This document shows, piece by piece, positions 13,025 to 24,588 of a stretch of DNA of 64,000 nt. The DNA is taken from positions 62,001 to 126,000 of the forward strand of contig PQWQ01000040.1 in NCBI GenBank assembly GCA_002943765.1. Direction: 5' to 3'. A program made the translations under genes and the position numbers. The notes beneath the pieces were generated by a model. The model searched no databases. It had not been told where the DNA came from and worked only from the letters and a program-made list of their open reading frames with translations. The stretch is from Psoroptes ovis (Eukaryota; Arthropoda; Arachnida; Sarcoptiformes; Psoroptidae). The stretch's first letter is position 1. The number at the start of each line of letters is the position of its first letter.

Positions 13025-13714
13025 AATATCACATCATTAGTGAAAAATATAATGATAATAATGATGATCATCATTATTCATTGATAATGTTGACTAGCTG
13101 GCTGGTTGGCGGGTTGGTAGATGTGTGTGTGTGTGTGTATGCTCGTCATCATCATCATCATCATTATTATTATCCGTCATTATCATTACCGTCAAAAATG
13201 GCATTGCTGCCGCCGCCACCGCCGACAACAATAATCATAAAAAAAGCCGGTTTAAATGAATGAATGATGCTTAAATACAATTGAAAATCATCATTGAAAT
13301 AATAAAGGAATAAATTGAAGAATAATAATCGATTGAAAAAAATGGATTATCATCATCTATTAAGCTGAACAGAAAATTTTAAAAAATTGATCCGCATCAA
13401 TTTTTCAAAAAATAACAATAAGAATATCCATTTATATGTGGATGGATGGATATTCAAATTCAAAACGAATCAATCATATGGATATAACTGAATGAATGAA
13501 AGATGTAAAATTTTCCCATAGAATTTCAATGGTAAAAATTGGTAAGTGAATAATTCGACGAATTGCTTGGCAGCGCAATAGCGCTGCAAAATTTTTCTCA
13601 AAGAATTTGATGCTAGAAAAAAATCGGCTTTAAAGTGAAAAATGAATTCAATTTACCTCAACACACATACACATACTGAGCAATGATGAACGATTATCAA
13701 ATATGATAATAATA
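13025..13714. other. intronic spacer with microsatellites
   Basis: It contains (TG)n at about 13122-13138, a (CAT)n run, and one GC-rich palindrome at 13570-13587. I see no exon. Confidence 0.5.
13570..13587. repeat. GC-rich palindromic repeat, unit 1
   Basis: GCAGCGCAATAGCGCTGC is a stem of about 7 bp (GCAGCGC/GCGCTGC) around AATA, in DNA that is otherwise mostly A and T. The same core recurs at least ten times up to 34113. Confidence 0.7.
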
Positions 13715-13795
13715 TCGGGTTGTACGAAAAGTTCTGGCCGATTTTCAAATGTTTTTTCAATTGGTAAATTGGCAAAAACTTCCTGGACAACCCAA
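13715..13795. mobile_element. mariner-type MITE, copy 13
   Basis: Left end TCGGGTTGTACGAAAAGTT, right end TTCCTGGACAACCCAA, TA on both sides. Same interior subtype as copy 8. Confidence 0.83.
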
Positions 13796-14146
13796 TATTA
13801 TTATCATTTATGGGTAAGTATCATTATTGATGATGATGATGGTCAGATTTCATATTTTTCATTATTATTATTATTATTATCATTTAAAGGCATTTTCCAT
13901 CATCATCATCACTATCGACATCGATGGATGGAAAAATCATTGGAAATAAACATCCACAAAACAACCACAGTGACTTGCCACCACCAACAGCAGCAGCAAC
14001 AGCAGCAACAATGACCATTACAATCATCAATGATGATTATTATTATAATGGTTAACCAACACACAGACACATATAAATACGAAGAATAACAATGAAATTT
14101 CAAAGATGAAAAAACGAAGAAGAAATTTCAAGAAAATAATAAACAT

Positions 14147-14228
14147 TCTAGGTTGTCCAAAAAGTTCATTCGGCTTAATCAATAGAGTTGCTACATGAAA
14201 ATCGGCCAAAACTTTTCGGACAACCTTG
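14147..14228. mobile_element. mariner-type MITE, copy 14
   Basis: Left end CTAGGTTGTCCAAAAAGTT, right end CTTTTCGGACAACCTTG. Asymmetric subtype with GGCTTAATCAATAGAGTTG next to the left arm. Confidence 0.86.
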
Positions 14229-14576
14229 AATATATTTTGAAGAATCGTCATCATTTGGAAAATCGTATTCTTGCCATTTAATAAGAAAAAAGATCATAAG
14301 AAAAAAGGAATATAAAGACCATCAAAGAAAACACTGACAACAACAATAGTATATGTGGTTATCATCAACCAACCAACCAAACTAACCAACCAACATTAAC
14401 ATCGACAGCATCAATCGATTATTATCATTGATGATAATGATGATGGTTAAATGTCCATACCATTCATTTCTTCAATTTAAAATGGAAAAATTTTTGAAAA
14501 TTTCAAAAAAAATCAAACCACATCAAATAATAATAATAATGGTTAAATGGATGTTTATTATACACAGATGTATATA

Positions 14577-14661
14577 TTTAGGTTGTCCCATAAGTTCTTA
14601 CCGTTTTTTTGAATGAAAAAGTATTTAAAAAAAACGGCAAGAACTTATGGGACAACCTAAA
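14577..14661. mobile_element. mariner-type MITE, copy 15 (perfect hairpin subtype)
   Basis: TTTAGGTTGTCCCATAAG is mirrored exactly at the right end, with arms of about 27 bp and TA on both sides. Together with copies 3 and 12 this is the most uniform, probably youngest, subtype. Confidence 0.92.
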
Positions 14662-14910
14662 TATATACGAATAAGACGATGAATACACACACAGTACCAT
14701 TTAAATGTGTGTGGTTTTCAAAAAAAAAAAAAAAAAAAAAAAAATTGAAAGATAAACTATCATTATCATCATTATTATTATTGCATTTTGATCGAACTTG
14801 AAAATCATTTAGCCGGTTTTCTTTGAAGAAATGATGAAAGAAAAAGAAAATTCCTGTCATTATAATTCAAAAAACCACAAAGGTAAGAGATGAACAACAA
14901 CCGTTTTCTA

Positions 14911-14940
14911 TGCTAAGCAGCGCGATAGCGCCGCAAAATT
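14911..14940. repeat. GC-rich palindromic repeat, unit 2
   Basis: TGCTAAGCAGCGCGATAGCG followed by CCGCAAAATT. It has the TGCTAAGCA flank typical of the fuller units and lies 15 bp from MITE copy 16. Confidence 0.7.
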
Positions 14941-14954
14941 GCCTATTTATATAT

Positions 14955-15037
14955 TTAGGTTGTCCGAAAAGTTTTAGCCTATTTTCATGTTGCAACTCTC
15001 GCTAGATTAAGCGCAATGAATTTTTCGGACAACCTAA
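14955..15037. mobile_element. mariner-type MITE, copy 16
   Basis: Left end TTTAGGTTGTCCGAAAAG, right end TTTTTCGGACAACCTAA, TA on both sides. Asymmetric subtype with a diverged interior (TAGATTAAGCGCAATG). Confidence 0.86.
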
Positions 15038-15325
15038 TATTTCATTTTATTATTATCATTTATGATTATCATATTTTAAATAATGGAAAAATATTTAAAT
15101 TATAATCATAATAATTTAATATATATGAATATGAATCAATAATAACTAATAATTTTCAGCCATCAAAAATTTTGATTGATGCCCTGATGGATGGATAAAT
15201 GGATGGTTAGTATGATCAAATGAATGATATTTTAGCATGGATTTACGTATTATGTACGCACACACACAAACACACACAGATATTAATACATGAAGATCGA
15301 ATAAAGGGTGACCATTTCTATATTA

Positions 15326-15405
15326 TTGGGTCATTCAGAAAGTTGTTGCCGATTTACTAATTGAAAAACGTTTAGAAATCGGCAAAAACTTTCCGGACAA
15401 CCTGA
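15326..15405. mobile_element. mariner-type MITE, copy 17
   Basis: 80 bp with TA on both sides. The left end is decayed (TTGGGTCATTCAGAAAG), the right end is CTTTCCGGACAACCTGA. The interior pairs TTGCCGATTTACTAATTG with AATCGGCAA. Confidence 0.8.
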
Positions 15406-16144
15406 TATTATCAACAAGAATTATTGTGTTTACAGCAAGCAAGCAAACATAAATAAATAAATAAATGATTATACGATCATTATCATTATCATCGTTATAA
15501 TCATCATCAAAAGATTATAATGGTAAGATAAATATTATTATTATTATTATTATTAATGAAATTCAAAGCGCCCAGAAGTCATCATTCAATTTAAATGCAA
15601 ATTATTCAGCATTTCAGTGTCTTTTTACCATTGAAAATGAATAGAAGTGAATTTCATTCATTCATTTCCATTCATTCATTAATTACAAATTACATGAATC
15701 AAGATTATAAATGAATGAATGAGTTGAAATGAAGAAAAACAATTACTTGCTTATATACAACGATCATCGATAACCAAACAGCAAGCAGAAATAGTACAAA
15801 ATGACACAAAACCAAATAATCATCAAGAATCAAATAATAATAATCATTATCATTATTATCATCATCAAATAGTCATCAAATGGTCATCATCACATCTATG
15901 AATAATGAATTTAATGAGTATTTTCAACAACCAAAGCAGCAAACAAATGGATTAAAATAGATTCCACTGATTCAAATTACATTGATTCACTGTTTTGTTT
16001 TTGAAGATTATGTCAACAAGCAACCAAAACAACAATGATGATGTTCTGTACGAAATATATATCTATCCAAATCTACCAACCAAAAGCAGCGATATACAAT
16101 TACAAAATGATGAACCGTAATAATTATAATTATCAAGAAAAAAA
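15406..16144. other. intronic spacer
   Basis: (TTA)n and (CATT)n tracts and unique AT-rich DNA. No exon seen. Confidence 0.5.
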
Positions 16145-16225
16145 TTGATTGTCCAAAAAGTTTTGGCCAATTTTCACGAACAACTCTACTGTGATTAAGC
16201 GGAATGAACTTTTCGGACAACCTAA
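16145..16225. mobile_element. mariner-type MITE, copy 18
   Basis: Left end decayed to TTGATTGTCCAAAAAG, right end ACTTTTCGGACAACCTAA with TA beyond it. Asymmetric subtype with GGCCAATTTTCACG. Confidence 0.82.
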
Positions 16226-18599
16226 TACAACAATTACAAGTACCACTAATGATAATGAAATGGATTCGATATTTGTATTATTTGTATTATTCAAGTTTCT
16301 TAGATAATATTTTGACCATCATTTAATAATAGCAATGATAATGATGAAGATAATGGTATAATGATGGTAAATAATAATGGTAAAACATCATCATCATTTT
16401 GTTTTGTTTGTTTTCAACATTTTTTTCAATTCAATACAATCGTATTGTATATTTGATTTGATTATCTATCTAGCTTACCATTATTATCATTATCATTAAC
16501 TATAGCCTTAATCTCGAATGTCAACTTGAAAATTTCAAATTTTGTTATTCGTTATCATACAGGTAAAACAACAAATGATTGGAGCCGGTGAATGCCGGCA
16601 TCAAAAATAGACAAATAGATGCTATTCGAAAACATTTATACCTTAATGTGTACCTTGGCTACCACATTTTGGCTGATTTCTGCACATGACAAGCATAGAA
16701 TATTAATGAATGGATGAATACTAATGAATGAATGACAATGTAAACACAGGCAAAAGGTAAATAAAAGGTTTAGTCCTTATTAAAATAATTAAAATAATTC
16801 ATAATTCATTTCATTTCAGATAATTATTATGTTCGTCCAGATAATGCGTAAGGAGATGCGTAAGTTGTATTAAATAATTAAAAATATCAAAAATCAAATT
16901 ATAATTCATATGTACCGGTCGGTTGTAATTTAATATGTATTATCATCGTTAAGCAAATGTTTACAGGCGCAACAGAGGCGCCTAGAAAGTTTCTGGTAGC
17001 CGCTCGATAGACGATCATCTAGAGAAGATTCATGTTCAAAGGCAGCTCAAAATACTTTAAACTACGGGGCTAAGAGGGTATAATCAATTTGGAAAAATCA
17101 AAAAAATTTACATATGAATCATTACCAGCGTAATCACTTGGAGAGAAGACTTGATCTTATTAATCAATGTAATTTACATAATCAATCAACCAATCAAAAT
17201 TGATTAATCGATTTGAATATATTAATTCAAATTAATTTTAAATTTTTCAGGCAAAAACCAAATTTACATTTTGATACAATTTCTCAATATCAATGATGAT
17301 GATGATGATATCAAATGTAATGAATCATTCAGAATGATGGGCCCCTGAAGCAATTTCGATGATTATTTAATACCATTAATAATCAAGAAAATATTGCTAC
17401 AAAGGCATTTTAATCAAGCCATCTTATCATTTGATTAATTTGTCAAAAAATTGTCTCATTAATTAATCAATTAATTATTAATCGTTTTTGATATTTTCAA
17501 AGGTTATGGGCTTACAACTGCAACTAACTGACTTGACAAGCGCAGTTGATGCGCAGCAGTTAAGAAGAAACATCAATTAATTAAACTTTTGGGTGGTTTT
17601 ATTTCTTAAAAATTTCAAAACTATAACCTCATACGAGTCTATGCATCAAGATTCAAGTCAAGATTTTCAAAAAAAATGAAAAATGTATCATCCGAAAATG
17701 TAATATTCGCAAGCTGATTACGCACATTAACTCTCGTAACAAACATGTACATCATCATCAGGCCTTTACCTCATAGCGTAACATCATAATTCATCATTCG
17801 GGATGATTTAGGGATAAGACGCCCAAACGAAATGTCAACGATTCACTGAATAAGAAAAAATTTTCGAAAAATTTCTGGTTCACGCCCAAACAATATTTAT
17901 TAATTTCGTCTTATTTCATAGGAACGAAAAAAACAATAATCTTAGAAAATTTTTGAAAATTGAAAAATTGAAGCCTAAACAACAACAACCGCCGCCAACA
18001 ACAGGCGCAACAAGCCAATATACGAAGCAGCAACCCTGCTGAATATTAGTAGAGCAAAAATTGATGGAAAATAATTCGGAAAAAATTCACATGCTCGGGC
18101 GTTTTCAACATATATTTGTGCGCAGCGATGCAGCACAGTATTTGAGATGATGCATAATTCAATCATTCATTCATTTTATGCCGGAGAATTAATGATAAAA
18201 GGATGCTTCGTAAGAAGAAGACACATTTTCTTCAATATATGATACCTTTGCAATTGTCTAAGTGTGTGTAGGCATATCACTTTGAAGGCACAGGTGAAAT
18301 TAAGCAAGGGTCTAAACCTCATCAAAATTATAACGAATCATTTACGAAATACATACACGACTGAAAACAAAACTTGCACGAGATGCTACGAGAAACAATG
18401 ATAATTTGTAATATTCATTTCACATTTCTCTCAGGTAAATATTTGTATCATCATCTTAACCTCTTAGATAATAGAAATTTTAATAATTTGAATTTTTTTC
18501 TTAAAAAATTCAAATTAAACCGGCTAAAATAATAATTCCTCAAACATCATTATTATTTGAAGATTCAGCAAGCTTTTCTTCAAGCAAGGCTTTATATTA
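16226..18599. other. intronic spacer between the last MITE copies
   Basis: Slightly less AT-rich than its surroundings near 16940-17060 and 17500-17800. I recognise no gene, RNA or repeat here apart from simple CAT and GATGAT runs. Confidence 0.45.
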
Positions 18600-18681
18600 T
18601 TAGATTGTCCGGAAAGTTTTGGCCGATTTTCATGTGGCAACTCGACTCGATAAAGCAGAATGAACTTTTAGGACAACCTGC
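18600..18681. mobile_element. mariner-type MITE, copy 19
   Basis: Left end TTAGATTGTCCGGAAAG, right end AACTTTTAGGACAACCTGC. It is the asymmetric subtype and the last copy before an 8-kb stretch of the intron with none. Confidence 0.82.
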
Positions 18682-20626
18682 AATATAAGGCAAACAAGTA
18701 TTCAAGTAAAGAGAGAACAACAATAGAAGAATTTATTTATTTGTTATAATTGCTTTTGATGTTATAAATTTACCAGCTCAATTCACTCACTTGTTCAACT
18801 ACTTGCTGTACTTTGAGCTAATACATTTTTCTTAATGATCATCATCACATCAGCCATTGAAAGATATATAAAAATATTGTCTTCCAGATATTTCAAGCTT
18901 TGCATCCAATTTTTTGGATGCCACACCAAGAAAAAACAATAGAAAATGTGATATCAAGATGTGATGCGCAAGTGATGACCGAAAAATTCGGAGAAAAATC
19001 AGAAAAACGACCACTACAAACATAGATTCAGCTCTGTACGAGAAGATATCAAAGGTATAAGGTATGCAGGATATCAAAGGTATATACCTTTGATATGTAC
19101 CTTTGCGCGACGGTACAACTAGCGAAGGTTCTTTGTTTTCCGAAGAATTTTTCTCATTTCTTAGATACGAAATAAAACAATACATCTATGATGGATGCTT
19201 AGCATCATTTATACAGGTATGTACCTTACATTACAATACATTTGCTGCGCTAGTTATTCACAGCCAGTTTTACGCATTCTTTGTGCTTTGATTTACTTTT
19301 TTTTTGGAGCATTTTTTCTTCGCCATTCAACTCATGTATTTACCCCAAAGGCTAGTGAACTTTGGCCGTACGAGGCTCTTGGCTTGGAAAAATCAGAAAA
19401 AACAATCGAAGTAAAAATCACCCTTTGTTCTTGTCGATAAGCCGCTGTCTGTCCGCCAGAAATCAAAATGCCTCTGGCCATTTGTCGTGCATCTATTGTT
19501 ATTATGATACAGATACGAGCTTTAAGACAAGAATCTGTGGATGATATCTTGGTGAATGTCGACATTTGATCAGCCTTTACTGAGCTGTCAATACAGCAAG
19601 CTAATGCAGCAACATGCAAAACAAATCATCTTCGAATGACCTTAGGTCATTTGAAGAGAAATTTCACGGGAATTTTATTCAATTATTTCCAATAAAATTT
19701 CCCAATTGTTCCTTGGGGTAAATCGGCGGAAAATCAAGAATTTCTGAAGAAATTCCCGAACAATTTCTCCACATACAAAACCGTAAAACAAGCACAGCAG
19801 TTCGAATCGAAATTGATTCAAAATTTCAATTTTTCAAAATTTGTCAAATTTACACCTTTACATTAATTTAATAGGTTATTAGTCATTAGTTTTCGATTCC
19901 TTCGGCGATTAGTAACGAGATAAATTGACATTGAAATACATATGAATGAATCTAAATACACACAGAAATTATCAATGAAATAAGAGTTGAACCTTTAAGA
20001 TTTGTGGCTACTTGTGTTCATATCCTACCTTGATCATCGTAGGTTTTCAGCCATCATTTAACATTTGGGTGAACACTAACTTGAATGATAAATTGATGAA
20101 TGAATGTGTACTTGTCACTTGTAACATGCGCAACACTGTTTTATGGGAACGAATTTCAAAGATTTTCTTAAGATTTTAGTAAGAAATGTTTGATTAATTT
20201 GATTTTTGATCAAAGATTTTCCTATGAAGAAATACACAGTGAAAATTCACTGGAAAAATACTTAAAACACGTATACGTACTTTTGAATACGTGTTCAATG
20301 CGCTTGTTGAATGTGCTTCTGATTTTCCACAATGAAAAAACAAATCAATCATAATCGATTATTACTGAGAGGGAGGGAGGAAAATCAAATCGAATCAAAT
20401 GTTTGATCAGCTAGAAATTAATCAAACACATTGGCCTTACATAAGGCATTTGCCTTCGAAATATACATTGGATTTATGCCGTTTTAAAATCTGATTTGCG
20501 AGTTTTAAAAAAATGAAAAGGAAAATCGGCTTATAAAATATTCAAATCACATTTTAAATGATTTGAAAAAATTATCAATTTTTTTTACAGCTGAAAAATG
20601 CGAAAATTTCAGTAATCAATGCGAAT

Positions 20627-20658
20627 AGCAGCGCGTAAGCGCTGCTTAGCAGTTTTCG
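20627..20658. repeat. GC-rich palindromic repeat, unit 3
   Basis: AGCAGCGCGTAAGCGCTGCT, then TAGCAGTTTTCG. It is a 9-bp inverted repeat with the GAAAACTGCT-type flank on one side. Confidence 0.7.
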
Positions 20659-23381
20659 AATGATTTTTTGAAAATTTTTTCAATTTTCTCATAATCTTTT
20701 AGAAAATTATTGATTGATTATGAATTATCTTTGATTTATTTGTTTTTTCTTAAGCAAAAAAAATGGAAGAAATTAATTTTTTTTGCGCTTTATTTCATGA
20801 TAAACAAACAAACATTGAATCATTTTGTGAGATTTGAACAGTAGCTGAAAATCAAACAAACTACGCTAGCTGTTAATCAATTTTGCTGTTTGTTTGTTTA
20901 TTTCACTCTGAAATAATCAAAATCTTAAATTCAAATTTGAAAATGTGTAAATCAAATTTGAATTAAAGCAGATTATTGTTATATCAATTATGAAAACTTA
21001 TGGATGCAATCTTTACACACAGTGATACACCGAATTCAATCGAAACTCAAGCGAATGATTCCTGAATAATTTTTTGAACGCAAATTGAACGCAAACGCAA
21101 CGTCTATGGACGCAATGAAATTGAAATAAATACAAGTTCAAAACGAACGAAAATAAATCGAAATCGAATGAATGAATGAATGATTGACATATAAATGAAT
21201 TGAATTTTGTATGAGGTGTATGTCTTTGTGATATTCATGAATGAACGAATAAATAAATGAATATGAATGTTCAATTTCCTATTTTCAATATATGTTTGAT
21301 GCATGTGGATATCGTAAATATCATTTTGGTTGGTTGTTCATTCATTCATTTCATTCATTTTAAAAATAGACATAAATCACCGAAGCAAATCGGCGAATTT
21401 TTTGAAAAATTTTGCAGAGAAAGTTTTCAAGCAAAAAATCAAAGAAAAAATTTCGGAAATTTTGCCCAAAATAATTCCATGCTTGGATTGGCATCCAAAA
21501 TACACACACAGTGAACACTTCACGTGCGCGTACAAATGGTCAGTGGAGCTTGTTACGCACGAGCTTCAGCGATATTGGCGGTGTTTGAAATCAACGAAAT
21601 GATACGTATACGATTTTTGGCCACTGCACAGATTTCATTTTGTCATTCATTTTGGTTGGTGCCCATGAGGGAACAACGGAGCCGAAGGCTTAGTAAAGTA
21701 ACAATGCATTTTCAATGGTAATTCCAGAGGTATGCGTGCACTCGAAGTGGAAATTGAATTTCAATTTTTCATCATTTTGAATTTTGCATCAAAAATTAAT
21801 GAAACATTTTTCTGTATTTCAAGACATCGCCCAAGAAATTGTTAAATTTTTTATTTCGAATTTTTTTCCATTTTTTCTGCCTTTGATTAGTTTGCGCAGT
21901 TTGGGCGAGAACATTTTTTATTCGAAAATATATTTGAAATATATGCACAGTTAACAGCCTGTTGTCGAATGCAAATGATGGAAAACGATGGAAATGAAAT
22001 GAATTTCGTTGAAAACACACGGAGAAAATGATCATTTTCAATGATGATGATCATCATCTACGCGCACACACACACATTCTACCTGGACATTTTACATCAA
22101 TTTCTACATGAGAATATACACTCAAAATACACTGGAAAATATTCAAACGATGTGCGCAAGTTATTACACTTAAGTTATGCACGAATACAGTAACGAAAGT
22201 CTACAGAGAAATGACAACGAGACCATCGGTCAAAGGTTGGTACCTGAAGGATTGTTGCAATCCTTTACAGTCATTTATGGATCATTGGGATGTTTCAAAT
22301 GGGAAGAAATCGAAAGAAGTTTGATCAAAAATTTCCATTTAAATCAATCGATTTCAAGCATCGTTAGAAGGGATGAATGATCATCATCATAAAGAGGATG
22401 GTAATAATAGTGGTGATAATGATCATGTTAATGATAATCATTGATGATTATCAATGATTATTTGATCGATTTCCAAAGAAATCAAATCGATTACATCGGA
22501 AATCATCGCAAATCGATATTATTATCATTTTAATGATAATATCATCGTTAATAATAATGATGATTGTCGATTAATAATAATTTTTGATTTCGATTATCAT
22601 TAAAAATCATCATCAACACAAATCAACACTTTTACATTTTTCATCACTGAATTTTCAATGAAATGTTTGAAATCAATCATTTTACAATAGTTTCATTTTG
22701 GCTTTGAATGTAGAAAATCAAATTTTTTTGAAATTCAAAAGTCAGCCACTGAAACGCCGAGAACGTAGATTTACGTCACGATTTTTTTGCTTGAAATCTG
22801 CCAGTGCCCGAGACTGACACGGGCAGTTGCCATTGATTTCAATGAGAAAAATTTTGTGGCGACAGCTTTCGATGCAAAAATAACTCGAAACACCGGACCG
22901 GTTTAAATGCAATTTTTTTCGTACTTTGAAAATTGTATGCCATTCAATGGCAATGCATCACACATAGCATATAATTATATCTTTTCAAAACGAAAAAAAA
23001 ATGAAAATATCATATTTTGATTATATGTTTCATATATATAAAATATATGTGTATTTACACAAACATATTCTTATTTTTGTGATTTGGAAAATTTCCAACA
23101 AACAAAAGAAAACTTTCGCTGAAATTCCATTGCATAACCATAGATAATAATGTATTTTCAATGGAAAATTGTCCAGCAGAATTCACATGGAAGAATGACA
23201 AAGATGAATGGATGAAAACGAACACAAAACACGTGCTCTTGTATTCATAATTGAACACGTATTAGTGACTTGTGTACGTGACAATAATTTCATCATAATC
23301 CCTCAGAAAAAAATGCCCGAAATTTTTATTCATTTTCAATGATTAACCCATTAATTCATCATGCAGGTAAATTTTCACTAT

Positions 23382-23418
23382 CGAAAACTGCTGAGCAGCG
23401 CTATGGCGCTGCCATTTC
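23382..23418. repeat. GC-rich palindromic repeat, unit 4
   Basis: GAAAACTGCTGAGCAGCG followed by CTATGGCGCTGCCATTTC. This is a full-length unit, with a left flank GAAAACTGCT and a right flank CCATTTCAA shared with unit 6. Confidence 0.75.
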
Positions 23419-24513
23419 AAATTGTTCACCTAATAAACTTTACACCTTTACGCATTTTTGCGAAAAATAATTTTTTCAACGAATAAACGGTTAATCAATC
23501 ATAAATTATCATTATCATCATTGAATGAATAAATAACAAACGATAGATAACGCCTAGATTATTATCATTTATTAAATTGCTTCAATAGCTGCAGCAGCAG
23601 CAATGAATCAAAGTCTATAGCACCAGAGAGCAAATAATCTGACACCTGATTCATCTGAGGTGAATACGGAGAGGAAGGATTAAAGTGAGAATAATTTTTG
23701 AAAAATTTTTAATTTAAAAATTTTGAAATTTGATACCTTTTTGATACACAAATAACGTATCAAAATAATGGAAATGAAATAATGAAACTAATCATAATTT
23801 ATCATTTTACAAAATGAATGGATGACCTACAAAATCGAATGAACCCGAATAATAACAAGCGAAACAATGGATGAAAGCTTGGAGTCACTTTGCACACATC
23901 CATACCTTTGGCCGACCTTTCATTAGTTTCCTATGTATTCGGTATTATCAAATTTATGAATGGATTCAAATCGAATAATTGAATAAATAAATAAACAAAT
24001 TCACACATTTTGATATCACACACACAAACAAACACTTGTTGCACATTCATTCACCCAGCCAGCCAAGTCATTGATAATAAATGTAATTTCATTCATTCAA
24101 ATATGTTTGAATATATTTGAATGAATAATCGACACCAACAACAACAACACCATTATCACCATCATCATCGCCACCAACACCTTGCACCTTGGAGCTTGTT
24201 CGGCAGTTTGTGTGTGTGAATGAATGAAATGCATATTGAAACATACAAATATTGAAACACATATTCATCATCATTTGAAAATGTAAATTCATAGGTGTAA
24301 AGTATTTCCAATGTATATATTCATTTCAACAATGTGTTTTCAAAATATTCATATATTCATAATCATTTTTTTTTTTCGTTTCAATTTATCGTTTGAATAA
24401 TAAATAAATGAATGTAATAAATAATCATATTGAAATTCATTCATTCATATTTTGTTTCTTTTGGATACATTTTTGCTGAAATGAAAAATTGGAAAAATTG
24501 AACACATGGAAAG

Positions 24514-24540
24514 AGCTGAGAAGCGCCGTAGCGCTTCCAA
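24514..24540. repeat. GC-rich palindromic repeat, unit 5
   Basis: GCTGAGAAGCGCCGTAGCGC followed by TTCC. The stem GAAGCGC/GCGCTTC is conserved as a stem although its sequence differs from the other units. Confidence 0.6.
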
Positions 24541-24551
24541 ATCATTAACTG

Positions 24552-24588
24552 TAAACTGCTAAGCGGCGCCATGGCGCTGCCATTTCAA
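24552..24588. repeat. GC-rich palindromic repeat, unit 6
   Basis: AAACTGCTAAGCGGCGCCATGG then CGCTGCCATTTC. It lies 12 bp from unit 5, so the two form a pair. Confidence 0.7.

Noticed and set aside
18850..19619. Overlapping frames on both strands in a slightly GC-richer intron segment
   Set aside because: No family motif, no splice-bounded frame, and both strands are open equally; not enough to call a gene.
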